Notes under the pieces: generated by a model
The model's input: the letters and a program-made list of their open reading frames with translations, nothing else
What the model was told of the DNA's origin: nothing
The model's database searches: none
From: Telmatactis stephensoni
Lineage: Eukaryota; Cnidaria; Anthozoa; Actiniaria; Isophelliidae
Length of the DNA: 64,000 nt
Assembly (NCBI GenBank): GCA_029948255.1
Contig: JALIZF010001939.1
Span: 3,373,501 to 3,437,500 of the forward strand
Direction: 5' to 3'
Shown here: positions 21,116 through 34,462 of the stretch, one piece after another
How positions within the stretch are numbered: the first letter of the stretch is position 1
Layout: the number at the start of each line of letters is the position of its first letter
Position numbers and translations under genes: made by a program

Positions 21116-24100
21116 ATGTCTGAGGTAAGTTTGAGTAATGATATCAGTTTGGGTTTTTAGGAAGAGAGTCCCTTTCAGCGTTAAGTTGTTTATGTGACTG
21201 TTATCAACAACGCAGGGAAGCTATTGTAGCGATGAGGTCGGTGAAGTGATTCAAGTGTTGTCTGTAACACGATGTTGTTTTATTAGCAATTAAGAGTCAT
21301 GGAAAAGGCTAATACTTGCTATTCGCACACAGTGCAATGAATGTACAATTGCAGAATTTCATCCATTCTGACATATTCATTTTATGTAACGAGTTTAGCT
21401 TGGCAGGTGGTGATTCTCCGTTGATCGACATATAGCAATGTATAATTATTTTGTTGTAGCCAACAAATTGGGATAAAATTGGTTCACTCAGTTACAAGCA
21501 AATAACCTTTAATCAGTAAATCGATCATTACATGTTTATTCCCTAGCTCTTTACAAATAAACGAGAACTAGAACATTGGAAATCAATTTATTTACCCAGA
21601 GGTCATTTTAAAATTCTCGTTAGAGCATTGATAGTAAAAGCTGCAAGATATTTACCTAGGCAGTCAGCTAGGAAATAAGAACTGCAATATAACTACACTT
21701 AATAATGTATCAAACACTGCCAGTTGTTGAATCGATGGAAAAGATAATTTAAGGGTGATAAATATGCCAAACTACATCACAGCCCGAGCGAGTTTTGATG
21801 GAAATGCTGTATGATATGTTAGGTATTTTGATCGTCGTGACGCTGGGCACACCTCAAGACAGCGTGACATCACCAGTGTAGAAACGTACATTTGAACCAC
21901 TTTAATTTTGATACTATATCATGAACCAGCACGCCTCTGAAACGTACTAGAAACGTACCAGAAATGCTTTCAATTCATCAGGCATTTTTAACGTATGCTA
22001 CAGGGGTTTGTAAAACAGTACAAGCAAAATATTTATTTATTTACCCATTCTGTTGTTGCTGAGTTCTGGTGTTTATACCACCTACGAAGACAGTTTTCTT
22101 TCTAGAAATCTACATCATAAATATCTTTTCTGTTTATCTCATGAAATGTACTGCTTAATATCTTTTAAACTAATGTGTTTTTCTTGATATTGTGTCTAAT
22201 ATTTTTAATTTGGCACTGGATGCTATTTTGATGTCAAGTGGTGCTGGCACAAAGAAACCTGTGGGGGGTAGGGTGTGGGGCTTTGTTCTTAATCGCTTGC
22301 TATAACAGCAGCCCCTTTCTAGTACTTGCAAATATTGATGTACAACAACTGATTTCTTATTGAAAATAAGCAGACTAGTGATTTGTATTGTTAAACGCAA
22401 AAATTAATGTATTTGAAAATTCGAAGGAGCCTAACACCTGGGGAAAAAAGTCAACTGACAAAAATCAAGCAGACATTTATCTACATTTATATGCCAAAAG
22501 GGAATATTTGTTGTCTGTCACGTCTGTCACTTCAAACACGTTCAAAGATAAAATACGACTTTCTTTAATAAATTGTCAGGATTTTAGGAAGTGATTATTC
22601 TTTCTTCTTGACTATTCTAGACGTCGTCAAAACAAAGCCTGTGTAAAGGTTATTTGAGGTTATCGTGTACATTCTCGCATGATGTGTCTCTCTAATATGG
22701 TTGGAAACGGAATAATGGAAGATGATTAGTCTAACGCTAGTGTTCTTTAAGATTCGTTTTTAGAATAAAGAATGCAAAAACTATTTGATAAATGTTGCAA
22801 TTGTATTCACATCATGATAATCCAGAAGGACCAGAAGATATTCTTCGTGCTTGACAAGATGTCAACATAACTAATATTGACCGTGTTATCAGGGTTATAT
22901 CTTGGCCGTCATCGCAACAGCTAGCAAGCGCACCACGAGATGATTGCACGAGGAACATGGCTCACGTTGGACTCGGGAGCGTACAGAGTGGTCGTTTTTA
23001 AAATTGTTTTTAAAAAGGCACAAGATAGCTAGCAAAAACATCACTCGTGCCATCGGTCAAGCGCCGCAAGCGATGGCACGAGTACTGTAGGGGTCCCTCA
23101 TCGTTATAACGACGAAAATATTAATTGGCCGTCAATCTAATTAATGAATATGAATAATTCTTTATTTCTGTGAATACCGTATAGTATATCCATTCCCTTG
23201 AAAAATAGACGATGAAATGTTCTGGAATGTTTAATCACAGTGAGTCGGCGTACAATAAGGTTAAAGAATGTCTTGTTTTCATTAAATTATTGTATATCAC
23301 TACTTGAGTGATTTCAGCTTTTGAAAATCCCGAAATATGCATTCATTTGTAGCTTGATCATTAGATAGTTTGATCAGTTCATCAGTTTTGATCACGTAAA
23401 TGACATTCGTCCCTTTTGTGGAAAAACCGAAATTATATAATTTAGTAGTCCATCCTCATTGAATGCATTTTGTTTATGTTTATAAATCACTGAAAATATT
23501 TTATGTTTAGCTTAAAAATGGAACTGTGTTGAAGTTTTTGTTTTCTTTTCAACTTTTACTTGAAGTAAAGACAAAATATTTTTGTAGTTGTTTACATACA
23601 AAACTGTAGCTTCCTTGCCTTGCATTCCATACTCTATGTTTACACGCACGTACGACCATAGTTAAGGAGCTAATCGTGCAATATTAAGTGGTATTGAACG
23701 GATCAATAAGTTTTAATAACAGAAATGAGTATTTCAAAAATTGCGAACATTTAATCAACAATTAGTAACTTACGTTAATGTTCGTCATGATTATGTTTAG
23801 TTCGAGTGCGTAATTAAATACGTGGTATTCAAAGAATGAAAAGAATATGCGCAATAAGATGAAATATTGTGTTTATCTGAAGAATAAATACTTCTTAAGA
23901 GGAGACAAGTGGATACAAAAACATTTATCTTTTAACGCCCGGTTTCCTGTAGATCAAAACCGAGTTGGCTCAAGCGCGCGGGATAGTGCACGGGATACGG
24001 GACCGTAACACAATCAGATAAACTTTCCCGATGGGTTTCCTGTGTGAAAGGCTGGCTTGAAACGTAAAGTGGATGGGTATTTACGGGATATGGGGTCAGA

Positions 24101-25181
24101 CCATAAAAGAGAGCTGATGTATTTGTGATTTCGTTATCTTTATAGACTTGTTTTCAGTGCAATAGACTGATAACCGACTCTACAGTCAGGTATGCCAACA
24201 ACCCATACCACAGCACCTGCTTTGTGTGCTATCATTGCCGTAAACCACTTGCAGGAGTAACATTTCAAATGAGAGACGATAAGAAGGTGAATGATAAATC
24301 ATTGTGTCACACAACTCTAATTGAAGGAATACCCGTGAAAATGGCTTTAAATGACATTTTTGATGTACAGCTGTTGGCCTGTTGATCGGTTTTGGCAAAG
24401 AGAAGTCCTCTGATACCTTAGACCATTTCTGAAAAATGAAAAAAATTCACTAAAGCCGATTTCTAGGACATGTCTTCAATAAGTGTTGTGTAGATGGTTG
24501 ATGCTGTCTTGTAGCTAATCCATGTAGCTTAGAAATACCCGTAAAAAGATGCATTGACTCAATTTTATCAGTCGAAACTGTCACTATCTTCTTTCTGGCT
24601 TTTAACCTTCTTTCACAACAAATGAGTCCTCGATCAATGCCACGCCCAGCAGGGGCGTTTCGCACCAACCTGAGACCACGCGTAATCGCTAGAGAGATTG
24701 AAATCATCTGATCATTCCTAGTTTGAACGTATCTTTTGCATAGCTGCCTAGAATTCAGTGATCTTATCTTGTGTACAATGTTATGTAGGTCTGCAAGGAC
24801 TGCAACCGTTCGCACTACGCCAAACGCTGTGTAGCCTGCAGGAACTTCATTGAGGGAACAGTCAAGTACGTAACACGTGACGAAGGCACATACCACAGCG
24901 AATGCTTTGTCTGTGCACGCTGCAGAAAACCGCTGGCTGGAAAAACCTTTACTGAGCACGAAGGAAAGTGGGTGTGTGACGAGTGCTACCACGAGCGTTT
25001 CGCCAAGAAATGCGAAGTTTGTAGGGGTGTGTTGGAGGGCAATATCGAGTTTGTCAAGTACGACGAGAAGTTTTATCATAATGAGTGCTTTGTGTGCTTC
25101 CGTTGCAAGAAGCAGCTGTCAGGAGAATCGTTCCGTCTTCGTGGTGACCGCAGAATGTGCCTCACCTGTTCTGATCGTTGA
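21116..25181 (+). CDS. Three-LIM-domain protein (FHL/LIM-only-like)
   Basis: Exons 21,116-21,124 (MSE only, donor GTAAGT), 24,146-24,286 and 24,789-25,181 join in phase 0 and give 180 residues. LIM1 spans the second intron: CFQC ... YHSTCFVCYHC ... VCKDC. LIM2 is RCVACRNFIEG ... YHSECFVCARC ... VCDEC. LIM3 is KCEVCRGVLEG ... YHNECFVCFRC ... MCLTC. Each has the full CxxC-HxxC-CxxC-CxxC zinc-ligand set, so three intact double zinc fingers fill the protein and there is no other domain. LIM-only proteins of this kind are adaptors at actin structures or in transcription complexes; the partner cannot be read here. It is shorter than FHL proteins (four and a half LIMs), and it lacks the PET domain of testin or prickle. 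The first intron is 3.0 kb. Confidence 0.9.
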
Positions 25182-25471
25182 ACGTCAATCATTTTATCAA
25201 CATGGCTGCTACAACGTCATTTTTACCTTAACACAAAACTCATTGTAAAACTGATCTTCTCGTTATCAGTAAGAAATTCAGCTCAAGCAAATGTTTTTAT
25301 AGCAGTACTTTACATTACCCTTTTGACTGATCTGAAGTTTGTTAGCTTATACTAGGGATTCTAACCGTTTAACAATTGTAGAAAATATGAACAAACCAGG
25401 ATAACGTGCAGCCTTGACAAAGAAGAGTTAGCTAGTGATTATTCTTGTCATAATTACCAATGAATAATTTC

Positions 25472-25477
25472 AATAAA
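25472..25477 (+). terminator. Candidate polyadenylation signal, LIM gene
   Basis: AATAAA lies 291 nt after the stop codon and precedes a T-rich stretch. Confidence 0.5.
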
Positions 25478-25849
25478 CATCGAGCATCTGTTTATTTCAC
25501 TGGACTTAACTGGTTTCTATCATGTATGTGCACATTCGCCACAGTCAAATCTTAATCTGTGAAGGGTTACTACTGTAGACATGCGCAACGAAGCAAGGGA
25601 GTGTTCGACCTCAATATTTCACCTAGTGAAAAGATAAATGCTCTGCACTGAATTTGCGTCTGACCTTTGGGGAAATCCTCATTTTGTCGTGGAATTGATC
25701 TTCTATTTTGAGTGCAGACAAGAAAATAAATACCACATTGTTTTTATCTCATTCCTTTATTTACAAAGTAATTTACAAAGCACGTGTTATTAGAATTGAG
25801 TGTTACCCAGGTCACCTCATTTCGACTTCGTCAATGACGTCCAAAGTTA

Positions 25850-26140
25850 TCCCACGGTAAAACGACTGCGCATCCGCGAGTTTTCGCGGACTTATACCGC
25901 GACTTGACCACAGGAATCCCAAACAATATTTAAAAATATTTTTGTCAATAGATTTTTCCATATCATATATATCTTTGAGCTCAATTTTTAACATAGGGAG
26001 GGAAAGTACTTGGTGCAAAAGGAAAGCGACAGAATATACTACAATGTCCTCAAACTGATTTTTTGGGACTAACTTTTGCTTCTGTGGCTTAGTTGTTTCG
26101 AATCATTTGAATGTTCGAATGAAGTCGCGCATGCGTAGTA
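25850..26140. repeat. Dispersed repeat, copy 2 (matches 2.2-2.5 kb)
   Basis: In the same order as copy 1: AGGAATCCCAAACAATATTT, GGAAAGTACTTGG, ACAGAATATACTACAA, TGTCCT, GACTAACTTTTGCTTCTGTG and TTTGAATGTT. Open frames over it are artefacts. Confidence 0.6.
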
Positions 26141-26622
26141 CATTTTGTCGCGCTGTAATCCTCGGGTAGAATGGAACTGGAGGCGAATAGCGGTAGAATA
26201 TTTACCATTGTTGGAATGAACGAAGGGTGTCAACCTCAGGCTTAAGAAATGCCTTTAGGGGTATCATTAATAAGGCCCCCCTATTAGACCATTTGCTGCC
26301 CACGTGCTAGCCTCCTATGCAGCCGGCTGTCCACGTGCACGGTGCATGCTCTTTTGACCCTCGACCTATTATTGACCTGACTAAAGGAATCAAGAAGCCT
26401 AATTATTTTATCTGCCTTACTTACAATGTTTAATACTAGAGCAATGAAGGCTGACCTTCAGGTGTGGCTGTAATTTCTCTATGGTTTCAACGGTCGCTCA
26501 CTGTTCCTATACGATGGTGGCTTGACTACATACACTGCAACTGTACGTTGATGATTCGGTTCCCGGTCGAGGTAAATATTCTTAAAACCGCTATTCACCG
26601 ACAGTGAAGAGAATAATTGTTT

Positions 26623-27625
26623 TAGTATATACCAACTCCACAACCCAACACTTTAGGATTCATAACTAACTACATTATTTTTAGAAATGTCAAGTTATTT
26701 TTGAAGTAATAACAAAGCGTGAAAAAGCGCGCGAAAGTTTATAAGCCTCGTTTGCAGACTCTCTCTCAAGGAACCAAGGAACACGTTTGGTCTCTACAAG
26801 TACTGCAAATACTATCAGTACCAGCAGTCTTTACCTATTTTTGCAGGTTTCTTAGTTCTTTTAAACACATTCTGAAATAGAGGACAACCTTAATCCTTGC
26901 AAAAGTTTGCAAACAAGTGTTTAAGAACGAAAGGCGAATTGGAAACATTGGATTCGATGAACCGTTTTTCCGTCGAGAGATCGACTGTCACTTCTACAGC
27001 TATTCTTTCAAGCTTGCTTCAAGTCTTACCTAAAAATGTTGTGTTTGTTGGACAAACTTTCCAGTTCAGGCTTTTTAAGGTCCTTTGGAAACATCTCAAG
27101 ATTATTGTTTGTCTCAGTAAATTCTGAAAACCTGTGTATATTATGGACAAAAGCTGAAAAGTGCTGAGTCCGTCGGCTAAGGTAAGCCAATTATTATAAA
27201 ATTGATTCCGTCTTTTTTTTTTCGTATGAATGTTCTCTAAATTATCAAGATTTTCTAGTTACCTTTTATTTCTAAATCCATGTTGCTAAAGAAACTATCT
27301 AGGAAAAGAAAAAGCCGAGTAAATTTAACAGAAAATTTGCAACATCTTTGAATAACTTGACATGACAACATGTGCAGCTTGTTTCTCTCTCAATACACTT
27401 CAAATACTCTTCAAACTGGAAGCTTTCTTTAGTCGTAGAAGAATGTTATGATTTTGTTTTGGTTTTTATATTTTATTATATTTTCTTCGTTAAAATTAAA
27501 AAGACCATTTTGTTGAAAAGCTCTATAATCCCGAGCTTGGGAAGTAGATATAGTCTCATATTCCGAGATAGCGCGAGCCAATAGAATCGCTCGATCTTAC
27601 GAGGTTGTGGAGTTGGTATATACTA
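26623..27625. mobile_element. One-kb element with 23-bp perfect terminal inverted repeats
   Basis: The left end starts TAGTATATACCAACTCCACA (26,623-26,645), and its exact 23-nt reverse complement ends at 27,625. The outermost bases are TA on both sides, consistent with a TA target duplication. The interior has no recognisable transposase; its longest open frame (26,897-27,127) matches nothing I know. Probably a non-autonomous Tc1/mariner-like element. Confidence 0.6.
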
Positions 27626-28731
27626 ATGTGGGATAACCTGAATTGCAAATATTGTCCTTTTATACTAGAGATTAACTATTCGTCAATGACGGGTTATTTG
27701 CCTCAGTTTCACTTGGATCTAAAACGAGAATATTCGTTAGTCAAGTTTTCTGTCGTTTGGATGTGTTTTCAGATGAATGAATCGACATGGATAACCCAAC
27801 TAGATGGATAATTTATGCTCTAGTATTATAAATTGGGTCGTTCGAATCTTAGAATTACGAATGACATGGCATAGTCAATTCTAGGAGTGGTAGTTTTCAA
27901 TTCTTTACATGATTAGTTAACTCGTGGATGTGTGTGATTGAAAGATGGGGACGCCATGCGTGTAGTATTGTATTGTACTGAGTGAAGCGATCCTATTTAT
28001 AAACTCAGTCCTCACAAAAAGCATAAACATAAGCAGTATACACTGATGTAAAAGAAGATAAGCACTGCTAATGTAAGCAGCACATTACTGAATATATGTA
28101 TACTGCTTGTGCTCATTGCTAGAGATTGAAAGTAAAAGTAACTGCATCTAATCAATACTAAAGTGGGTGATAGTTAATTGTGTACTCTTGCCAGTTACGT
28201 CGTCAATATTTCACTATCTTTCTTTCTTGGGTATTTTTGTTCGCTTTCCTATTCCTAAAGAAAACGTGAAATAGTTTTACCAAACAAGAATGGAATTAAG
28301 TTGAAGTATATTTTCTGTGTGAATTCCAGTATATTTACCTGGTATGTGTACTATAGTGCACATTGTGTTACATAGAAAATAAAACAAACATTTATTAGTC
28401 TGAATGTAAAAAATACACAGTGTTGGGGTAGGAATCATTAGGCACATGAAGTAAGAAGATGTTTTTGTATTTTCTGCATAATGTATAATTTTGTATTTTT
28501 TGTATAATGGCTGAAAAATTTGAAATATTTCTGGAGAATTTTCCGTAGTACCCAACAGTAACTATGGGGGAAGATCTGTCTCCTGCAATTTTTCGTTTCA
28601 TTCTTGTCTTTTCAAACTTTCGACTCCTCAGCTCTTATTCGTTGTTGTTTATTATCTTTGTCACGTGGACTGAATACAAATTAAATTTCCTTGTGCTGAT
28701 TTCTAGAAGTCAAACTTAATTCCAGTCTTAC
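27626..28731. other. Intergenic, no gene recognised; should hold the 3' end of the first EGF gene
   Basis: A donor at 28,731-28,730 shows the minus-strand EGF gene continues to lower coordinates, but no exon with a recognisable domain was found here. A weak inverted repeat (AAGCAGTATACA/TGTATACTGCTT) lies at about 28,030-28,110. Confidence 0.4.
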
Positions 28732-31700
28732 CTGGACAACCTTCCTGTCTTGGTCCTTTAGCAGCCGTCACTCCATCTGGACAGCAGCCAAACGTAGTTG
28801 ATGCGCATGCGTTAACAATTGCTGTTGCTGCATCTTTCAATGATGCTACAAAGTTTGCTGCTGGATCTTTTCAAAATTAAACCATACAATTAGATTGGAA
28901 ATGGATTTATAATATAAACGACAGAAAGTATCGCTAATTAGGGGGAAAACAGAACAAATATAAACAAGGTACAGATTAAAAAACCCTATTGTTTTGAAAG
29001 GTTGCTCATGGAAACGGCCAAGTGTCTTTGTGATGTCCATACTTGATGTTTTGCTATATAGGAATTTTAGACCCTTTGAGAAATTATCCGAAATTATCAC
29101 TTTCGCCAATTTCACGGTCACCTCGGTTTTTAACTCGAGTGTTAAAAATGAAAACATTCAGTGCTCCATAAAAATAATCGCATTTTCAGATCTTTTTCGG
29201 AAAAGTTTGTAAGATGAATTGTTGATATAGGAGCGCAAAAGCACTAAAGAAAATTAATTGTTGATATCAAATTGGGACTCTAGAGTACCGCACCAAGTTT
29301 CGTCGGTCATACTTTCACAGTAGTATTTCTAAACTTACTTTCACAGTTAAGTCCTGACCAGTGTATTGGACAGTGACAAATATAACGATAGTCTTTTGAG
29401 ATACACAATCCATCATGAAGGCATGGGTTTGGATGACATCTGTCTTCATCTGAAGAACAAAGAAAGAGTGCTTTAAGCTGCTGTACAACCGACTAGTAAA
29501 AGGTGTTCCTCACCACATCATTACACCTGTAAATGTTTTATACCTTGACAAGTAGATCCTGTCCATCCAACAGTACAAGTACACGTAAAATCATCGCGAT
29601 CTGCTTCACAAACCCCACCATGATGGCATGGGTTAGGATGACATCGGTCACGTTCTGTAAAAAATGGAAAACTTGTTTTATGGTCCACTAAAACATCTAC
29701 TGATGTGTAGCGCTTTCTCTGTGTTTAGCTTTTTTCGCTGATAAATTTATCTACATGTATTGGAAGGTTTGGACTCCATTTTTATGTTCACGTCGTACCC
29801 TGTATGGAGCTCACAAAGAAAGAGAGAACCAGATCGAAAGTGAAGTGCAAATGGGATTTGTTTAGATTGGTAATTATGGAAAGAGTTTACAATGTGCTAT
29901 TCATTCTTTTTTTTGCTAATTAATGCAAATATTATTTATAAATTATAGATATTTATAGATAATTATAGACCTGCGCAGTTGATTCCTTTGTATCCATCCA
30001 GACATGTACACGTGTAGCCACCACTGTTTTCGTAACACGTTCCACCATTTTGACATGGATTTGAATGACATTTTTGTTCCTCTATAACAAATAACAGAAA
30101 GTAAACTGTATAATTTGGTATTACAATTAGGTTGTCATTATAGGTTACAAACAAAGGGTTTACACCTGGTTTAAAAAAGACCGTGTTGGTAGGCCTAAAG
30201 GTCAGCGCCACAAGACCGAACAGGAGTATGGGTAGTTCCAAAATGTCACTCACTTTTGGGCTTTTGTCTTGATTTTAGCATCAATGAATGAATTGCTTTG
30301 GTGTTTAAGAACGAGGCAAGCCGAAATGAATAATCGTAATTCATGTGTTTTATAATTTTAGCAGTTTCTACCCATACTCCTTTTCGGCTGAGTGGCGTGG
30401 CTTTTGGTCTTTTGCCCGACGATATTTTCGAATTTATTTCGATTTTCGAAATAGGTGTCAATTAAACTGATAATACATCGAATACAATTAAGAAATACCG
30501 ATCACACATTTACAAGCAATCATCAGAAAACGATATGCATAAATTGTGCATAAATCGTCATAAAACTCTGTATTAAAAAAGGGTTTAAATGAATTAAAAA
30601 TCATCAGTAATAAAAAAGCAAGCTCGAAAAGGGGAAAAAAGGGAAAAAGAAAGGGAGCGAAAGCGAAAGAGAGAGAAAAAAGAAAAAAGATTTTGACCCA
30701 AACGGGATTCGAACCTGTAACTCCTAAAATAGGCACCCTCCGGACACAAAATAGAAAGATGAATAAATTATAGAAAAATGAAAAAAATTAAATAAATTTT
30801 GGGACGATTCTCCCGAGACATTCATAGAAGCTGAGACATCGAATCGACTTACGTTACGGATGAAGATTTCGGCCCCATCCACGCTATCCCGGTGCTAAAT
30901 ATTACAGTTGACTTAGCCCGAAGGCCAGGGAGGGAGACGATATCCGGACCCTAATCCATACCTTTAGATATCACCTTAGACCGCTGCGCTACCTAGACAC
31001 TTAATAATTTTAATGTCTAATTGGGGTAGTCTATTCGGCGAAGTTTAATTGTTTTGTCCCAATTCCTTGGGGACATAGTTCAACCAATCAAATTCTAGAT
31101 ATTTGAAGAAGTATCAATTATTTAAATTCTCGTGAACATTTTAGTGCACCAATGTTCTTTATAATCAGTGTTTAGACGTTACGCTATCATAGTTTTCTTT
31201 TGCTTCATGATCATTTTCAAATGGAAGCTACAAGACCTTTCTCAGGAATAACCCTAACGCATAATCAGACAAAGGCTGGGAGGTTGAAAAATCAGTTAAG
31301 TGAAATTCTTTTAGCGCTGTTTTGAAATTCAATCGTATTTATCTGAATTGTCAATTTATCGATTCTTCATCGACAAAGCTAGTTACTCCGACATGTAGGC
31401 TGTTCAGTTAGAAGTATATTTACAAATATCTCAACTCCAGAATTATAAGTTGAGTACATTGAGTGATTAAAGTTTAGCCTTGTGAGTTGTATTTTCGATG
31501 TCCAGATCGTACACAGTAGACAAGCAATTCTCGTCACGTCAAGATTTACCCCTTGAACTCTTTGAGAGGGTATCCCGTGATAGAGAATTCTTTACAAGGA
31601 AATTTTGCTGTGCTTCATTCAGATAAATTATCATAATATTATATCTCTATCGAAGACGCCCTTCATCCTTAACTCATAAATCATGTTCGAAGGGACATCG

Positions 31701-34427
31701 TTTGGGCTACCTGTGTTGTTCTCAAACAACCGTACGTTGACAGAATTTACCGTTGATTAGTCAACTCCCCCCTCCCCCCTCATCTTTCTGGCAAGGATAG
31801 CAGCAAGTGATAACATCTGCGTATCTCTCTAACTTCTATTGTCTTGGACAAATGGATAATTTGGAAAGGATAATTTCTAGCTGTTCATACTTCTGAACTC
31901 GAATGTAATGCTCCGAAAAACTTTGGGGAGACTATATACGACTCTATTTATGAGAGAGGTAGCCCTAAGCCAGGTTAAAACCATAATTGAGGCCACTTCT
32001 GTCCAGCGGCTCGCGCATACTCGTTATGTTATCACTTGCTGTTGGCAAGGATAAGGAGATTGGTTTGTACCTTAGGGCCACGTGCTTGCCACGCCCATGT
32101 CATACGTACCTTCACAATTAATTCCTCTGTAGCCTTCCCTACACTGACAACGGTAACCAGTCAAGTCGGATATGCAGGTCCCTCCATTCTGACAGGGTTG
32201 AGAATGACACTTGTCCATAACTACATCCATAAACAAAAAATAAATTTTGTGTTTTCACAGTGTAAGAGTTCAGTGGATGTCACTCACGTTGACATAAAGG
32301 TCCATGGTATCCATCCAAACAAAGACATCGTATGGTATTAGAAAACATTGTGCAAGTTCCTCCATTTCCACAAGGATTGCTCTCACACTGGTTCACTTGT
32401 TCTGCAAGAAAAATGGATGACTACGGGTTAGTCTTAGGTACGTTCTCTCATATTAAGATTCAATTTTAGTAACCAAGTGTGGCTTAGGTTAGCGGCGCGT
32501 GGTTCTCCACAGAAAGAGAGGCTCTTGGTGCAGTTTTCGTTTCATAGCTTCGTAATATTATATTCATTGTATCTCGGTGCTCCTACCAATTTAAACAAAT
32601 CAGTAGTAAGTGACGATGGAATGAATAGAGCACGTACCGGTTTCCAATGACAGTGACGTATTAAAGTCCCTATGACACATATTTCTTTATTTCCAAACTC
32701 AGTTCTTTTCTGGGAATATAGTTGAGGTCTTTTTGTCTTACTTTTGAACACTCCATATTTTTTGAGATATAAGTTAAAGGTTTCAAATTTCAAAATGCAA
32801 ATTTGATGAAGTCAGGGGAGTCATCATTTATTATACAAAACCAAGATGACTTGAAATACTCTATTTTTTTCATTTGGAATTTATTTCTGTTGGCAAAGCC
32901 TGTGTTTGAGTAAAAAATCTGGTTGTGGAATTGAAGACCTCTTTTAGTAAAATCCATGAGAAGCTGGTGATGATGACTCCCCTGACGTCATCACATTTGC
33001 ATTTTGAAATTTGAAACTTTTGTATCTCCGAAAATATGGAGTATTCCAAAATGGGATAAAAAGATCTTAACTATATTTCCAGAAAAGAAATGAGTTTTGA
33101 AAATAAAAAAAATATGTGTCATAGGGACTTTAAACCTTGCTATTAAAAGAATGACGGAAGTACAGATAATTGTCATGAATTAAAGCTTATTCTGTGTTTT
33201 TCTGTGTATGACATTTAAAAATTTTAAAGGATAGTAACATCAGATTTTCAACTCCTTTTAAAGCAGACTCCATCGGGACCATAAACCTCCTGCCGTACAA
33301 CTTAGAGAGGCGTTGCCTGGCAACCACCTTTGTATGTAGCTTTCATAGAGATAGCAACACTTTTGCGCGCTTGCTCGTGTGTGATCAGCAGTAATACTTG
33401 ACATGCGTACCATCGCAGTCTTTTCCTTTGTAACCATGACGACATTCACATGTGTACTCTTCTTCTTCCAGTGATTCATGGCACATGCCAAGGTTTTGAC
33501 AAGGGTTTGGTTCGCATCGTTTTTCCACTACGAAGAACATAACGCAAAGTAAGTCTCAATTCCTGGTTTGCAAACATTTCCTGGAGAATTTATAGACAAA
33601 AGACATGGCAGACATGTTGGTAGTCTTGACAAAAGAAAATCAAGATAAAAATCACCGATATATCTGCCATGTCTCTTGTTCTATTCACTCTCCTGGGAAT
33701 GATTGCAAACCAAGCGACGCAAACACGAACGCAAGAACAATAAAAAGGAAATTTTTGAACCTTGATCTTGTACTTGTGTTTTCGTCGCATTGAATGGTAG
33801 GCTTTAGGGGTTATTATCCATTAACTGGGCAGCGTATTATTATTTTAAGCAACTTGGTCAGTATCCACAAAGATATAACCAACATTTGTTTGTAAGGTAC
33901 TTTTAGGTCAGAAAACAATTGTTGGAATCATTGAAATGATAATTTAATTTATGCCAAAACTTGTGTTAACATCAAGTTGAGAGGCGTGGGTTTCCATGGA
34001 TCGAGTATAATTACTTACTTTCGCAGTTACGTCCCTTAAAACTACGAAGACATGTACACTTGTACATATTTGGACCTTGGTTGATACAGTTGCCTCCATT
34101 CAAACACGGATTAGAGTCGCAGGCAGATACCATACCTTAAACACACACAAGAACATAACATCTTCATTAGAAAAGATTTCGTGCATGGGATATATGTATT
34201 ATAATAATGACAGTCTTTATTGAGGAAACATTTTCATTATAAATGATTTTCAAGAAGGACCTGCATACATGATAAAGTACACCTTACAGCCCACCCATCA
34301 ATACCGTGACCTGTTAGTTTGATAATTAAGCACATGATGGCATTCCTAACTAGAAACACAGAACTAATGAGGGCAGCTTCTGTTCGATCTCAAACAACAG
34401 GATGTGGATGACCGGCGCATTTTAAGG

Positions 34428-34462
<35 letters not shown>

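Noticed and set aside
24450..25079. 209-codon open frame on the minus strand
   Set aside because: It lies opposite the LIM exon and the preceding intron; the plus strand has intact zinc-finger motifs and splice sites, and the minus frame shows no domain.
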